From positions 1 to 59,061 of the forward strand of contig NZ_JAMGBF010000014.1 of NCBI RefSeq assembly GCF_023516615.1: a DNA stretch of 59,061 nt. The letters run 5' to 3'. Under the pieces are notes generated by a model that did no database searches, was not told the origin of the DNA, and worked only from the letters and a program-made list of their open reading frames with translations. The translations under genes were made by a program, and so were the position numbers. Source of the stretch: Streptomyces panaciradicis (GTDB lineage: Bacteria; Actinomycetota; Actinomycetes; Streptomycetales; Streptomycetaceae). Positions 8,214 to 17,095 of this stretch are shown in pieces. The stretch's first letter is position 1; each line of letters begins with the position of its first letter.

Positions 8214-8253
8214 TAAAACCTCGCCCGCCCCGCAGAGCCTGACGGGGCGGGCG
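8214..8253 (-). terminator. Rho-independent terminator of the xyl operon
   Basis: An 11-bp perfect stem (8222-8232 paired with 8243-8253, CGCCCGCCCCG against CGGGGCGGGCG) closes a 10-nt loop. On the minus strand it is followed by TTTT (8215-8218). It lies 17 bp after the xylF stop, where the operon should end. Confidence 0.85.
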
Positions 8254-8269
8254 AAGGTGGCGGGCGGTG

Positions 8270-9379
8270 CTACTTGGTGAGGGGGGCCAGCTTGGGGTCG
8301 TTGGCGTACGCCTCGGCCGCGTTCTTCTTCGTCACGATCACGGGCGGCAGGAGGTAGGCCGGGACGACCTTGTCGCCGTTGTTGTACGACTTGGTGTCGT
8401 TGACGGTCGGCTTGTCGCCCTTCTGCAGGGACTTGATCATGTTGACGGTCTCCGCGACGAGCTTGCGGGTGTCCTTGTTGATCGTCGAGTACTGCACACC
8501 GGCCATGATCGACTTGACCGACTCGACCTCGGAGTCCTGTCCGGTGACGACCGGGACCGGCTTGCCGGCGCCCTTTACCGAGGTGAGGATCGCGCGGGCC
8601 AGGGTGTCGTTGGGGGACAGGACGCCGTCGAGCGTCTTCTTGCCGCTGTACGCCGAGGTCAGCAGGGAGTCCATGCGCTGCTGGGCGTTCTCCGCCTTCC
8701 AGCCCTGCGTCGCGGTCTGCTTGATGTCCTTCTGACCCGAGCCGACAACGATGTCGCCCTTGTCGATCAAGGGCTTGAGGACCTTCATGGCGCCCTCGAA
8801 GAAGACCTTGGAGTTGTTGTCGTCCGGCGAGCCGGAGAACAGCTCGATCGTCCAGGGACCCTTCGGCTTCTTGGCCTTCATGCCGTCGATCAGGGCCTGG
8901 CCCTGGAGCTCGCCGACCTTGAAGTTGTCGAAGGCGATGTAGTAGTCGACGTCCGGGGTGTTGGTGATGAGCCGGTCGTAGGCGATGACGGTGGCGCCCT
9001 CGTCCTTGGCCTGCTTGACCTGGGTGGCCAGCTGCGAGGCGTCGGTGGCACCGATGACGATGACCTTCGCGCCCTTGGTGACCATGGAGGAGATCTGCGC
9101 CTGCTGGTCGGCGACCGTGGTCGAGGCGCCCGCGTACTGGACGTCCGCCTTGAAGCCCGCGTCCTTGAGTCCGTTGGTGAACAGGTCGCCGGCGAGCACC
9201 CAGTTCTCGGAGGTCTTGGCGGGCAGGGCGACGCCGATCAGGGAGCCCTTCGAGAAGCCCTTGCCGCCGGCGCTGTCACTGCCGGAGGAGCCTTCGCGCT
9301 CGTTGGAGCAGGCCGTGGCCAGGGTGAGGAGGGCGGCGGCGCCGACGGCGGTGATGCTTTTGATGAGGGTTCTGCGCAT
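8270..9379 (-). CDS. xylF: Sugar ABC transporter substrate-binding lipoprotein (xylose/ChvE type)
   Basis: A 369-residue exported lipoprotein. The signal peptide MRRTLIKSITAVGAAALL ends in the lipobox LATAC, with Cys24 as the lipidation site. The mature part is a periplasmic-binding-protein type I fold: GSLIGVALPAKTSENW, VIVIGATDASQLATQVKQA, GATVIAYDRLI, LDGVLSPNDTLARAIL and PVVTGQDSE, as in xylose-, ribose- and ChvE-like binding proteins. It captures a monosaccharide for the XylG/XylH transporter encoded upstream. It is the last gene of the operon and is separated from xylH by 246 bp containing a strong hairpin, which suggests higher or separate expression. Xylose as substrate is inferred from synteny with rok7B7-xylFGH in Streptomyces. 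Confidence 0.88.
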   Translation of the reverse strand: MRRTLIKSITAVGAAALLTLATACSNEREGSSGSDSAGGKGFSKGSLIGVALPAKTSENWVLAGDLFTNGLKDAGFKADVQYAGASTTVADQQAQISSMVTKGAKVIVIGATDASQLATQVKQAKDEGATVIAYDRLITNTPDVDYYIAFDNFKVGELQGQALIDGMKAKKPKGPWTIELFSGSPDDNNSKVFFEGAMKVLKPLIDKGDIVVGSGQKDIKQTATQGWKAENAQQRMDSLLTSAYSGKKTLDGVLSPNDTLARAILTSVKGAGKPVPVVTGQDSEVESVKSIMAGVQYSTINKDTRKLVAETVNMIKSLQKGDKPTVNDTKSYNNGDKVVPAYLLPPVIVTKKNAAEAYANDPKLAPLTK

Positions 9380-9501
9380 GGTGGAGTGGTGCCCTTCGTG
9401 GGTGCTGGTTGCGGGTGTGCGGTGTGCCGTCGAGCGCGGCTGAGGTGGTGCGGTTCGAGCGCCGGACTGTTTGTCGGTGCCGGGTGGTGCGGGTTGGGGG
9501 A

Positions 9502-9538
9502 GCCGGACACCCGGTGGTCAGGGGACCGGGTGTCCGGC
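9502..9538 (-). promoter_or_regulatory. 14-bp intercistronic hairpin between xylH and xylF
   Basis: GCCGGACACCCGGT (9502-9515) and ACCGGGTGTCCGGC (9525-9538) form a perfect 14-bp stem with a 9-nt loop in the 246-bp gap upstream of xylF. There is no T-tract, so it is more likely an mRNA-stabilising or processing element than a strong terminator. In binding-protein transporter operons such hairpins often adjust the ratio of binding protein to membrane parts. It could also be a dyad operator. Confidence 0.6.
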
Positions 9539-9625
9539 CGTCTGGGGTGGTGGTGAGCGGAGGGTTCGTGGAGCCGGGTCGGTGACGTGTGCGTCCGGTT
9601 CTGGCTCGGCGAGCAGGCGGGACGG

Positions 9626-10924
9626 TCAGCCCGCGACCTTGGTCTTGTCCGCGTCGGAGGCCGGGGCGGGCGGTGCGGCCGTGCCGGCCGGGTCCTCGCG
9701 CCGGAACGGGCGTGTCAGCGTTCCGATGATGGAGAAGCGCCCCTGGCTCTTGTTGTAGACGTCGAAGGCGACGGCGAGCAGCAGGACCAGTCCCTTGATG
9801 ATCTGGACCATGTCCGAACCCACGCCCTGCAGTTGGAGTCCGTTGTTGAGCAGGGCCATCACCAGGCCGCCGACGATCGAGCCGCTGACGGTGCCCAGGC
9901 CGCCGGAGACCGCCGCCCCGCCGATGAACACGGCCGCGATGGCGTCCAGTTCCCAGCTCAGGCCGTCCTGCGGGCCGGAGGCCGCGGAACGGGCCACGAA
10001 GATCATGCCGGCGAGAGCGGCCAGCACCGACATGTTCATCATGACGGCGAAGTTGACCCGCTTGAGTTTCACGCCGGACAGCTCGGCCGCGCGTGCGTTG
10101 CCGCCGACGGCGTAGATGTGGCGGCCGCCGATGGTGTTGCGGGTGTAGTGCGAGTACGCCAGGACCAGGGCGATCAGGATGATGCCGGAGATCGGCAGGC
10201 TGGTGCCGACGCGGCCGCCGGCGAAGCGCAGCGTGGCGAAGACGATGACGGCGATCATGACGGCCAGGCGGACGCCGGTGACCCACAGCGGCGCGAGGTC
10301 CGCGTTCATCTCGCGTCGGGTCTGTCGTGCCTTCCACTCGCGCCAGACGACGCCCGCACAGGCGGCCAGGCCCAGCAGCAGGGTGAGGTTGTTGTAGCCG
10401 GTGTCCGGTCCGACCTCGGGCAGGAAGCCGGCGCCGATCTTGCGGAAGCCCTCGGGCACCGGGACGGTGTCGGCGTTGCCGATGTACTGGTTGGCGCCGC
10501 GGAACAGCATCATTCCGGCGAGGGTCACGATGAACGCCGGTACCCCGATGTAGGCGACCCAGAAGCCCTGCCAGGCGCCGATCGCCGCGCCGACGAGCAG
10601 GCCGAGCAGAATGCCGAGGGGCCAGGGGAGGGAGTGCTCCTGCATGGCCTTGGCGACGACGATGCCGGTGAACGCCGCGACGGAGCCGACCGACAGGTCG
10701 ATGTGCCCGGCGACGATCACCATCAGCATCCCGACGGCCAGGATCAGGATGTAGGAGTACTGGCTGACGACGGCGATGAGGTTGCCGGAGGTCAGCGTCA
10801 GGCCGTCGGTCCAGATCTGGAACAGTACGACGATGGCCACCAGGGTGGAGATCATGCCGAACTGGCGGGCGTTGGAGGTCGTACCCCCGAAGAGGTTCTT
10901 CTGCAGGTCAGTTATGCGGCTCAT
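9626..10924 (-). CDS. xylH: Sugar ABC transporter permease
   Basis: A 432-residue integral membrane protein with about ten hydrophobic segments, belonging to the BPD_transp_2 (ribose/xylose) permease family. Typical motifs are [29 protein letters not shown], represented by [17 protein letters not shown], then [35 protein letters not shown] and [20 protein letters not shown]. The long form (over 400 residues, with an insertion between the middle helices) is that of XylH/GguB-type permeases. Its start codon overlaps the xylG stop (ATGA), so the two are translationally coupled. It would form the translocation channel for the monosaccharide bound by XylF. Confidence 0.92.
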   Translation of the reverse strand: MSRITDLQKNLFGGTTSNARQFGMISTLVAIVVLFQIWTDGLTLTSGNLIAVVSQYSYILILAVGMLMVIVAGHIDLSVGSVAAFTGIVVAKAMQEHSLPWPLGILLGLLVGAAIGAWQGFWVAYIGVPAFIVTLAGMMLFRGANQYIGNADTVPVPEGFRKIGAGFLPEVGPDTGYNNLTLLLGLAACAGVVWREWKARQTRREMNADLAPLWVTGVRLAVMIAVIVFATLRFAGGRVGTSLPISGIILIALVLAYSHYTRNTIGGRHIYAVGGNARAAELSGVKLKRVNFAVMMNMSVLAALAGMIFVARSAASGPQDGLSWELDAIAAVFIGGAAVSGGLGTVSGSIVGGLVMALLNNGLQLQGVGSDMVQIIKGLVLLLAVAFDVYNKSQGRFSIIGTLTRPFRREDPAGTAAPPAPASDADKTKVAG

Positions 10925-12471
10925 GGAGTGGGGCTCTTCTTGTTGGCGGTCATCTGCTTCATCAGGACTTCCGGGTCCGCGTCCGCGCGGGCCACCTCAC
11001 CGGTGATGGCGCCCTCGAACACCGTGTAGATGCGGTCGCACAGGCCGATCAGCTCGGGCAACTCCGAGGAGATGACGACGACGCCCTTGCCCTGGGCGAC
11101 GAGGCGCTGGATGATCCCGTAGATCTCGAACTTCGCGCCTACGTCGATGCCTCGGGTCGGTTCGTCGAGGATCAGCAGGTCGGGGTCGGTGAACATCCAC
11201 TTGGCCAGCACGACCTTCTGCTGGTTGCCGCCGGAGAGCTTGACGACGCCCTCGTCGACGCTGGGCGTCTTGATCCGCAGGCTGGTGCGGTAGTCCTCGG
11301 CGATACGGTGCTCGCGCACCGGGTCGATGACGCGGCGGCGGGCGATCTTGGACAGCTTGGCGGCCACCATCGAGGTCTTGACGTCGTCCAGGAGGTTGAG
11401 GCCGATGGACTTGCGGTCCTCGCTGACGTAGGCCAGTCCGTGCCCGATGGCGTCGGCCACGGTCTTGAGCCGGATCTCCTTGCCGTCCTTGAAGACCTGC
11501 CCCGAGAGCCAGGTGCCGTAGGACCGGCCGAACAGGCTCATGGCGAGTTCGGTGCGGCCCGCGCCCATGAGTCCGGCGAAGCCGACGATCTCGCCGCGGC
11601 GGACCTGGAAGGAGGAGCCTTTGCAGACCATCCGTTCGTCCGAGGTCGGGTGCCGCACCGTCCAGTCGCGGACCTCGAAGAAGACCTCGCCGATGGCGGG
11701 GGTGCGGTCGGGGAAGCGGCTGTCGAGTTCACGGCCGACCATGCCCCGCACGATGCGGTCCTCGTTGACGCCGTCGGCCTTGACGTCGAGGCTCTCGATG
11801 GTGCGGCCGTCGCGCAGGATCGTGATGGTGTCGGCGACCGCCTCGATCTCGTTCAGCTTGTGCGAGATCATGATCGAGGTGATGCCCCGCTCGCGGAAGC
11901 CGCGCAGCAGGTCCAGCAGATGCTGGGAGTCGGCCTCGTTGAGGGCCGCGGTGGGCTCGTCGAGGATGAGCAGCTTGACGTCCTTCGCGAACGCCTTGGC
12001 TATCTCGACGAGTTGCTGCTTTCCGACGCCGATGTCCTTGATCAGGGTGTCGGGGTCCTCGCGGAGCCCGACCTGCTCCATCAGTTCCAGGGCCCGGCGT
12101 TGGGCGCTCTTCCAGTCGATCGAGCCGCGGCGGCGTGGCTCGTTGCCGAGGAAGAGGTTCTCGGTGATCGACATGCCGGGCACCAGGGCCAGTTCCTGGT
12201 GGATGATCACGATGCCGGCCTGCTCGCTGGCCCGGATGCTGTCGAACCGGACCTGCTCGCCCCGGTAGACGATGTCGCCGCTGTAGCTGCCGTGCGGGTG
12301 GACCCCGCTGAGCACCTTCATGAGCGTGGACTTGCCGGCGCCGTTCTCGCCGCAGATCGCGTGGATCTCACCTTCCCGTACGGCGAGGCTGACGTCGGCG
12401 AGCGCGGTGACGCCGGGGAAGGTCTTGGTGATCGACCGCATCTCCAGCAGGTTCGGGGCGGTGGGGGTCAT
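10921..12471 (-). CDS. xylG: Sugar ABC transporter ATP-binding protein, two nucleotide-binding domains
   Basis: A 516-residue tandem ABC ATPase. Domain 1 has Walker [10 protein letters not shown] (residues 41-49), a Q-loop [12 protein letters not shown] and Walker [14 protein letters not shown]. Domain 2 has the degenerate Walker [10 protein letters not shown] usual for this family, the signature [14 protein letters not shown] and Walker [18 protein letters not shown] 12471 is chosen because homology starts at [14 protein letters not shown]; the frame stays open upstream but is non-coding in character. It is the first gene of the operon, divergent from rok7B7, and powers uptake through XylH. 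Confidence 0.93.
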   Translation of the reverse strand: MTPTAPNLLEMRSITKTFPGVTALADVSLAVREGEIHAICGENGAGKSTLMKVLSGVHPHGSYSGDIVYRGEQVRFDSIRASEQAGIVIIHQELALVPGMSITENLFLGNEPRRRGSIDWKSAQRRALELMEQVGLREDPDTLIKDIGVGKQQLVEIAKAFAKDVKLLILDEPTAALNEADSQHLLDLLRGFRERGITSIMISHKLNEIEAVADTITILRDGRTIESLDVKADGVNEDRIVRGMVGRELDSRFPDRTPAIGEVFFEVRDWTVRHPTSDERMVCKGSSFQVRRGEIVGFAGLMGAGRTELAMSLFGRSYGTWLSGQVFKDGKEIRLKTVADAIGHGLAYVSEDRKSIGLNLLDDVKTSMVAAKLSKIARRRVIDPVREHRIAEDYRTSLRIKTPSVDEGVVKLSGGNQQKVVLAKWMFTDPDLLILDEPTRGIDVGAKFEIYGIIQRLVAQGKGVVVISSELPELIGLCDRIYTVFEGAITGEVARADADPEVLMKQMTANKKSPTP

Positions 12472-12685
12472 GAGCGGCGCTCCTGACCGCCGTGAACGCG
12501 CGGAGGCGTCCCCGGGCCTTGGGGCCTGCGGCATTGCATGGACATCAACTTGCCTCCGATGGCACTGCCCTGTGCCGTCGTGTCCGAGATTTCGTCTGCG
12601 GCACCGGACACTAAATCCATTTGTTTTACTAAGTCAATGGGCCGCGAGAGATAGATTGGCGAGGGGTAACGAGAGAGGACCGTGC
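12472..12685. promoter_or_regulatory. xylG / rok7B7 divergent promoter region
   Basis: The 214-bp gap between divergent starts holds an AT-rich island at 12609-12638 (ACTAAATCCATTTG, TTTTACTAAGT) in otherwise GC-rich DNA. On the minus strand it shows TTAGT twice, about 19 bp apart. A ROK-family regulator normally binds such AT-rich sites between its own gene and the sugar operon, so this is the best candidate operator and promoter region. The plus-strand side ends in the ribosome site GAGAGAGGA for rok7B7. Confidence 0.5.
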
Positions 12686-13954
12686 GTGCGGCAGGCAGGA
12701 ACGAACCTTCCGAAGGTCGGGCGATACAACCGGGCCGTCGTCCTGGACCAGATCCAGCTCGCCGACGGCATCAGCCGTGTCGAGATCGCCGAGCACACCG
12801 GCCTCACCCCGCAGACGGTGTCGGGCATCGTGCGCCGGCTGCTCGACGAGGGCATCGTGCGCGAGGACGGCGCGAGCAGGGTCTCCAGCGGCGGCAAGCC
12901 GCGCACCACCCTGCGCATCAACGCCGACGCGGGCAGCGCGGTCGGCCTGCACTTCGACCCCGTCCAGCTCAGCTGCACCGTCGTCGACCTGCTCGGCCGC
13001 CCGCTGGTCGTCAAGAAGCGCCCCACCCATCCCGGCGACGATCCGGCCGAGGTCGTCAAGGCCATGGCGGAGCTCGTCGCCGACGTCCTGTCCGAGACGG
13101 GCGTCGACCGCGACAAGATCCTCGGACTGGGACTGGCCACCCCCGGGCCGATCGACCTCGAGCAGGGCGCGATCGTGGGCGCGCCGCAGCTCGCCCGCTG
13201 GACGCGGGTGCCGGTGCAGCACATGCTGAGCGAGGCGACCGGCCTGCCGGTGACCCTCGACAACGACGCCACCGCCGCCGCGGTCGGCGAGCGCTGGTCC
13301 GGTGCGGGCAGGGGCGTGGCGGACTTCGCCTACTTCTTCTTCGGCACCGGCGTCGGTGGCGGCCTCATCCTCAACCACCAGGTGTACAGGGGAGGTTCGC
13401 TCAACGCGGGCGAGTTCGGGCACTCCTCCGTGCTGCCTGACGGCCCCGAGTGCTACTGCGGCAACCGCGGCTGCCTGGAACGCCTCGTCAACCCGACGGC
13501 CATCGTCGCGCAGGTGCACCGCAGACTCGCCGCCGAACCCCGCCTCGACAGCGCCCTGGCGCGCGCCTTCGCCCAAGACCCCGAGAGCGTCGACCACGCG
13601 GCCATCGGGCTGGCCGCAGCGGCCGGTGACCCGGTCGCGGCGGCGGTCATCGACGAGACCGCGCAGCACGTCGCCTCGGTCGCGGTCGACATCGTCAACT
13701 TCATCGACGTGGACCTGATCGTCCTCGGAGGGCACGGCATCCAGCACGTGGAGCAGCGGTACGTCGAGGTCGTCGCCGCCGCGCTGGCCAGCCGCCCGCT
13801 CTCCCGTCACGTGCGGGTCGTCGACGTGGAGGCGTCCTGGCTCGGCACGGACGCGGCGGTCGTGGGCAGCGCGGCACTCGTCCTGCACGCCACGTACTCA
13901 CCGCAGCTGTCGGCGCTGCTGGGCGCCAACGTGGCTCCCGCCGGGAGGCGTTGA
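12686..13954 (+). CDS. rok7B7: ROK family transcriptional regulator (Rok7B7-like)
   Basis: A 422-residue ROK protein with an N-terminal winged HTH (VLDQIQLADGISRVEIAEHT, LTPQTVSGIVRRLLDEG, residues about 15-65) and a sugar-kinase-like domain: LGLGLATPGPIDLEQG, TLDNDATAAAVGE, FFFGTGVGGGLILN and the zinc-binding ROK signature CYCGNRGCLERL. GTG 12686 follows GAGAGAGGA at good spacing and fits the family N-terminus. In Streptomyces coelicolor, Rok7B7 is encoded beside xylFGH and affects carbon catabolite repression, xylose uptake and antibiotic production. The same arrangement here, divergent from xylG, supports the name. The regulator presumably senses a sugar or phosphosugar through the ROK domain. 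Confidence 0.9.
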   Translation: MRQAGTNLPKVGRYNRAVVLDQIQLADGISRVEIAEHTGLTPQTVSGIVRRLLDEGIVREDGASRVSSGGKPRTTLRINADAGSAVGLHFDPVQLSCTVVDLLGRPLVVKKRPTHPGDDPAEVVKAMAELVADVLSETGVDRDKILGLGLATPGPIDLEQGAIVGAPQLARWTRVPVQHMLSEATGLPVTLDNDATAAAVGERWSGAGRGVADFAYFFFGTGVGGGLILNHQVYRGGSLNAGEFGHSSVLPDGPECYCGNRGCLERLVNPTAIVAQVHRRLAAEPRLDSALARAFAQDPESVDHAAIGLAAAAGDPVAAAVIDETAQHVASVAVDIVNFIDVDLIVLGGHGIQHVEQRYVEVVAAALASRPLSRHVRVVDVEASWLGTDAAVVGSAALVLHATYSPQLSALLGANVAPAGRR

Positions 13955-14190
13955 CCCGGCCCGGCGCTTCGCCATTTCCGGGGTGCGCGGTGCGCGATGC
14001 CTCTCGCCGCAGGAAGGGGCGCCGGAGCGAGAAGCCGACCCGCTGCCCGGTCCGGGCCCGCTCTCACATGGCCACGGCAACAGCCGTCAAGCGGACCGCC
14101 CCCCGGGCAGCCGCAGCGATCTCGACCTGCGAAGATCAGCCTGCACAGGTGTCCGCCCCGTCAGTGCCGGGCGGCAGTGGGGGAGTTCCG

Positions 14191-15006
14191 ATGACGACGA
14201 TCGACGAGTACCAGCGGCGCTGCGAGCAGCTGTTCCTGGCCGGAGGGAACGCGGCCGTGAGGCGCGCAGCGAAGCAAGGCATGGATGAGCTCGGCCCCCA
14301 CCCCGACCTCTATTGCTGGCTCGCCCTGGGACACGCCGCCGAGGACGACGACGACCACGACGACTCCGCGGAGGAAGCCTTCCGGGCCGGACTCTCCATC
14401 GACGGCGACCATTTGGGACTTCTGGCCGGTTACGCCGAACTGTGCCTGCGTGCGGACGCCTTCGAATACCCGGGCAGGGCCGCGCGAGCGGTCACCCTCT
14501 CCAAGCGGCTGAAGGAACTGGCACCGCAGTCCGCCGAAGCCGACCGGCTTGCCGCTGCCGAACACTGGGCCCGGCGCGGCTATTGGGACGACTTGCGGAT
14601 GAGAGTCGCGGAGAGGGCGGTCCAGAGCCGTGACACCGAGGCGCAGGCGCGTGCCCTCGCCGAGGATCGCCGGCAGGGCGGCGTCGCGGCGACCGGCAGC
14701 GTGAACATCGAGGACCGTGAAGCCGTCGTACGCGCCGCCACCCTCAAGGCGCTGTCCGGGCCCTGGAACGCCCCGGTGCGCTTCCTGGGCCGGCATCGCA
14801 CGGCAGTCTGGATCGTCAGCGGCATCCTGTGCCTCCTGACCAACACGATCCTGCGCCGGACGGGAGCCGTCAGCTCCTTCAGCGTCTGGGGCTACCTCTG
14901 GGCACTGCCGGTACTCATCGTCGACCGCCGTTTCGCCGCCATCCGCAGGGAGGCAGAGGCGCAGCACATCGCCATCCTGGAAGCGGCGCTCGCCGAACCG
15001 CGCTGA
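14191..15006 (+). CDS. TPR-like protein with C-terminal membrane helices
   Basis: A 271-residue protein starting at ATG 14191 with GGGGGAG 5 bp upstream. The first ~150 residues are helical repeats (YCWLALGHAAEDDDDHDDSAEEAFRAGL with an acidic D/E/H run, then HLGLLAGYAELCLRADAFEY), resembling TPR. After a charged linker, two hydrophobic segments (AVWIVSGILCLLTNTIL and WGYLWALPVLIV, about residues 212-245) anchor it to the membrane, leaving a short helical tail. I do not recognise a named family. It follows rok7B7 by 236 bp on the same strand but functional linkage is not evident. Confidence 0.7.
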   Translation: MTTIDEYQRRCEQLFLAGGNAAVRRAAKQGMDELGPHPDLYCWLALGHAAEDDDDHDDSAEEAFRAGLSIDGDHLGLLAGYAELCLRADAFEYPGRAARAVTLSKRLKELAPQSAEADRLAAAEHWARRGYWDDLRMRVAERAVQSRDTEAQARALAEDRRQGGVAATGSVNIEDREAVVRAATLKALSGPWNAPVRFLGRHRTAVWIVSGILCLLTNTILRRTGAVSSFSVWGYLWALPVLIVDRRFAAIRREAEAQHIAILEAALAEPR

Positions 15007-15050
15007 CGGCGGGCATTCGGCGTCTGTCCGCCTGCCTGCGGGTGTGAGTG

Positions 15051-15080
15051 GGACCTCGCAGGGACCTCGCAGGGACCTCA
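15051..15080. repeat. 11-bp tandem repeat, 2.7 copies
   Basis: GGACCTCGCAG occurs at 15051-15061 and 15062-15072, followed by a partial copy GGACCTCA at 15073-15080. It lies between the TPR-like gene and the decayed kinase, and the last copy includes the kinase frame's stop. It probably arose by replication slippage. Confidence 0.8.
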
Positions 15081-16230
15081 TCCGCGACCGGCTGCCTGCG
15101 TACGTCTGCGGTGCGGGAGGTGCGATCCGAAGTCCTCTCCCCGCCAGTGGGCATCGCCACGGTGTCCGGTGACGGGGCGCAGTCGGATACGGGCGTCGAG
15201 GCCGGTGCCAGGGGCGGGATGGAGGCTGATGGTGCCGCCGGAGGCGTCGACGAGGTGGCGGACGATGGGCAGGCCGAGGCCGGTGCCGTCGTGGTGTGAC
15301 TCGGAGGAGCGCCAGAACCGGAGGAGGTTGTCGACGCTCTCCTCCAGGGCACCCGGGATCCCCCACACGTGGCCGGCGGGCCGGTGATGTCGAGGGCGAC
15401 GTACTGCTCGGCCGCCAACGGCTCCCGCATCGCGGCCCGTTCGGCGAGGACGGTGTCCAGGTCGACGGGTTCGGGCGTGGTGGCGGTGTTCTCCAGGCGG
15501 GCCAGGGCGAGCAGGCCCTGCACCATGCGACCCAGGCGCTCCACCTCGCCGACGGCCTCCTCGAGGCTGCCGTGCGCCCTCGGGTCCAGGTGGGGTTCGA
15601 AGTTCTCCAGCCGCAGGCGCAACGCCGTCAGCGGGGTCTTCAGCTGGTGGGAGGCTTCCGAGGCGAACGCCTGCTGGGCCTTGAGCAGATGCTGCAGCCG
15701 GGTCGCGGTATGAGTGAACGCCGTTGCCAGACGCCGTAGTTCGGGTGGTCCGGCGGTGGCGTCGGGAGGGGTGGTGAGCTGTCCCTCGGCGAGCTGGGTG
15801 GTCGCGGCTTCCAGGGTGCGCAAGGGGCGGGTGATCCAGCGGGCCAGACTGAAGGCGACCAGAGCGACCGCGGCGAGGATGCCGGCTCCGGCCAGGGCCA
15901 GGGCACCCCAGATGCGGTGCACCCGGGTGCCGACCTGGTCCAGGGGACAGGTCAGGCGCAGAGCTCCGCGGACGGTGGTGCCGGAGGAGCCGGGCATGGT
16001 CGCGGACAGTACGTCACGGCCGTCGCCGTCCGTCGTGGTGATGACGGTGGGCCGGTTGTCCAGGGCGCGGGCGATGTCCGGCTCGGTCGCGAGGCTGACG
16101 CCGGTGTGGCCGGCCGGCCGGATCGGAATCGGCCGGGACAATGCCCTGGGTGTCGGTGACGACGACGTGGCAGCCGGTGCGTTCGGCGTAGTCACCGACG
16201 ACCTCCGGCGGAGACGCCGCGCCAGGTGGA
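15078..16230 (-). pseudogene. Decayed sensor histidine kinase
   Basis: Pieces of an HK853/EnvZ-type kinase are recognisable in three registers. The sensor part reads VVGDYAERTGCHVVVTDTQG then breaks at a (GGCC)3 run (about 16110-16121); one unit fewer restores PAGHTGVSLATEPDIAR. Next come a TM helix (ALAGAGILAAVALVAFSLA), HAMP (ITRPLRTLEAATTQLAEG) and the intact phospho-acceptor HisKA EASHQLKTPLTALRLRLENF. At about 15372 a one-base loss shifts to VWGIPGALEESVDNLL, which is joined directly to FWRSSES.HDGTGLGLPIV. Roughly 50 codons holding the rest of the N box and the G1 box are deleted. The first TM segment is also missing, the remnant ending where the DinB gene stops. It cannot bind ATP normally, and no response regulator is adjacent. 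Confidence 0.85.
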
Positions 16231-16233
16231 AAG

Positions 16234-16797
16234 TCATTCTCGGCGCGGTACGACTCCGCCCTGCCAGCGGTAGAGGTCGCGCAGCAGGGAAATCTCCGCG
16301 CCGTGATGGATCAGCTCCCTGTTGACGTGCAGAACCCTGTTCTGCATGGGAAACCGCTCCGGACCCACTGTGGGTGGCTTCTCCAAGTCAGCGTCCGAGA
16401 GCTCGCGGACCCCCGCGTTCCATCTCCCGTACATCGCATCGAGCTGCTTGAGCGCCTCGTCAGCGGTCCCCGCGTAGGCGAATGTCTCGGAGTCGACCTC
16501 CTGGCCGCCGAAGTACCATGCGACGCGATAGCCCAGGCACGAGACGACGATGTGCGCCAGCCGCCAGGCGATCGTGGTCACCGGTGCCGGCACCGGGTCA
16601 GGGGACGCCCAGTCCATCGTCCATTCCCGCGAACCTGCCGACATCGGTGCGGTCGACGTGTCACGTGGTCGGATGCTCCAGCAGCCGTGAACCGGCTCCC
16701 AGAAGTACTCCTCGTCGGTAAGACCCTCGAGCCGCGGCCGTAGGTTCTTGCGCCAGTACCAGTCCAACTGCTCCGCGAGTTGCTCACTTCTTGTCAT
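16234..16797 (-). CDS. DinB family protein
   Basis: A 187-residue four-helix-bundle protein of the DinB/YfiT-like superfamily. It opens with LAEQLDWYWRKNLRPRLEGLTDEEYFWEPV and has TIAWRLAHIVVSCLGYRVAWYFG (first metal-ligand His in AWRLAH) and VNRELIHHGAEISLLRDLYRW (HH pair) near the end. Members bind divalent metal through three His and some act as thiol-dependent transferases (bacillithiol or mycothiol). The role here is unknown. The stop codon sits right at the truncated 5' end of the kinase remnant, so the deletion that damaged the kinase may have placed this gene here. Confidence 0.85.
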   Translation of the reverse strand: MTRSEQLAEQLDWYWRKNLRPRLEGLTDEEYFWEPVHGCWSIRPRDTSTAPMSAGSREWTMDWASPDPVPAPVTTIAWRLAHIVVSCLGYRVAWYFGGQEVDSETFAYAGTADEALKQLDAMYGRWNAGVRELSDADLEKPPTVGPERFPMQNRVLHVNRELIHHGAEISLLRDLYRWQGGVVPRRE

Positions 16798-17095
16798 TTC
16801 CGCACCCTACGTGGGGCCGTCCGGTAGGTCTCCCCGTAGCCATAAACGCACCACCGGGCACCTTTGGGTCGGTGGCGACCTGCATGTCCCCGGAGTGCGC
16901 ATTGGCCTCCACGTCACGCGGCAGGTCTCCTGACGTGGTTTGCCGACCCGGAGGAGGTCAGCCACGACGAGAGCGGTCAGGTCACCGCGGTACTCGCGTC
17001 CGGACGCCGTACAGCCTGGTCCGCCGCTGTGTGCCACGCGAATGACGAGCGGCTGCGAGCCGCGGCGGACAGGGCGAACACTGCATCATGCGGCA
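16798..17095. other. Intergenic region, no confident gene
   Basis: About 300 bp between DinB and CbrC. A short plus-strand frame at 16930-17095 (DPEEVSHDESGQVTAVLASG) has a protein-like composition but lacks a start with a ribosome site and runs out of phase into the antisense of cbrC. It may be a gene fragment. No other structure seen. Confidence 0.3.

Noticed and set aside
9587..11029. Long plus-strand frame over xylH
   Set aside because: Antisense of the permease; residues are Gln/Asp/Gly-rich with no domain, and the minus-strand gene is certain.
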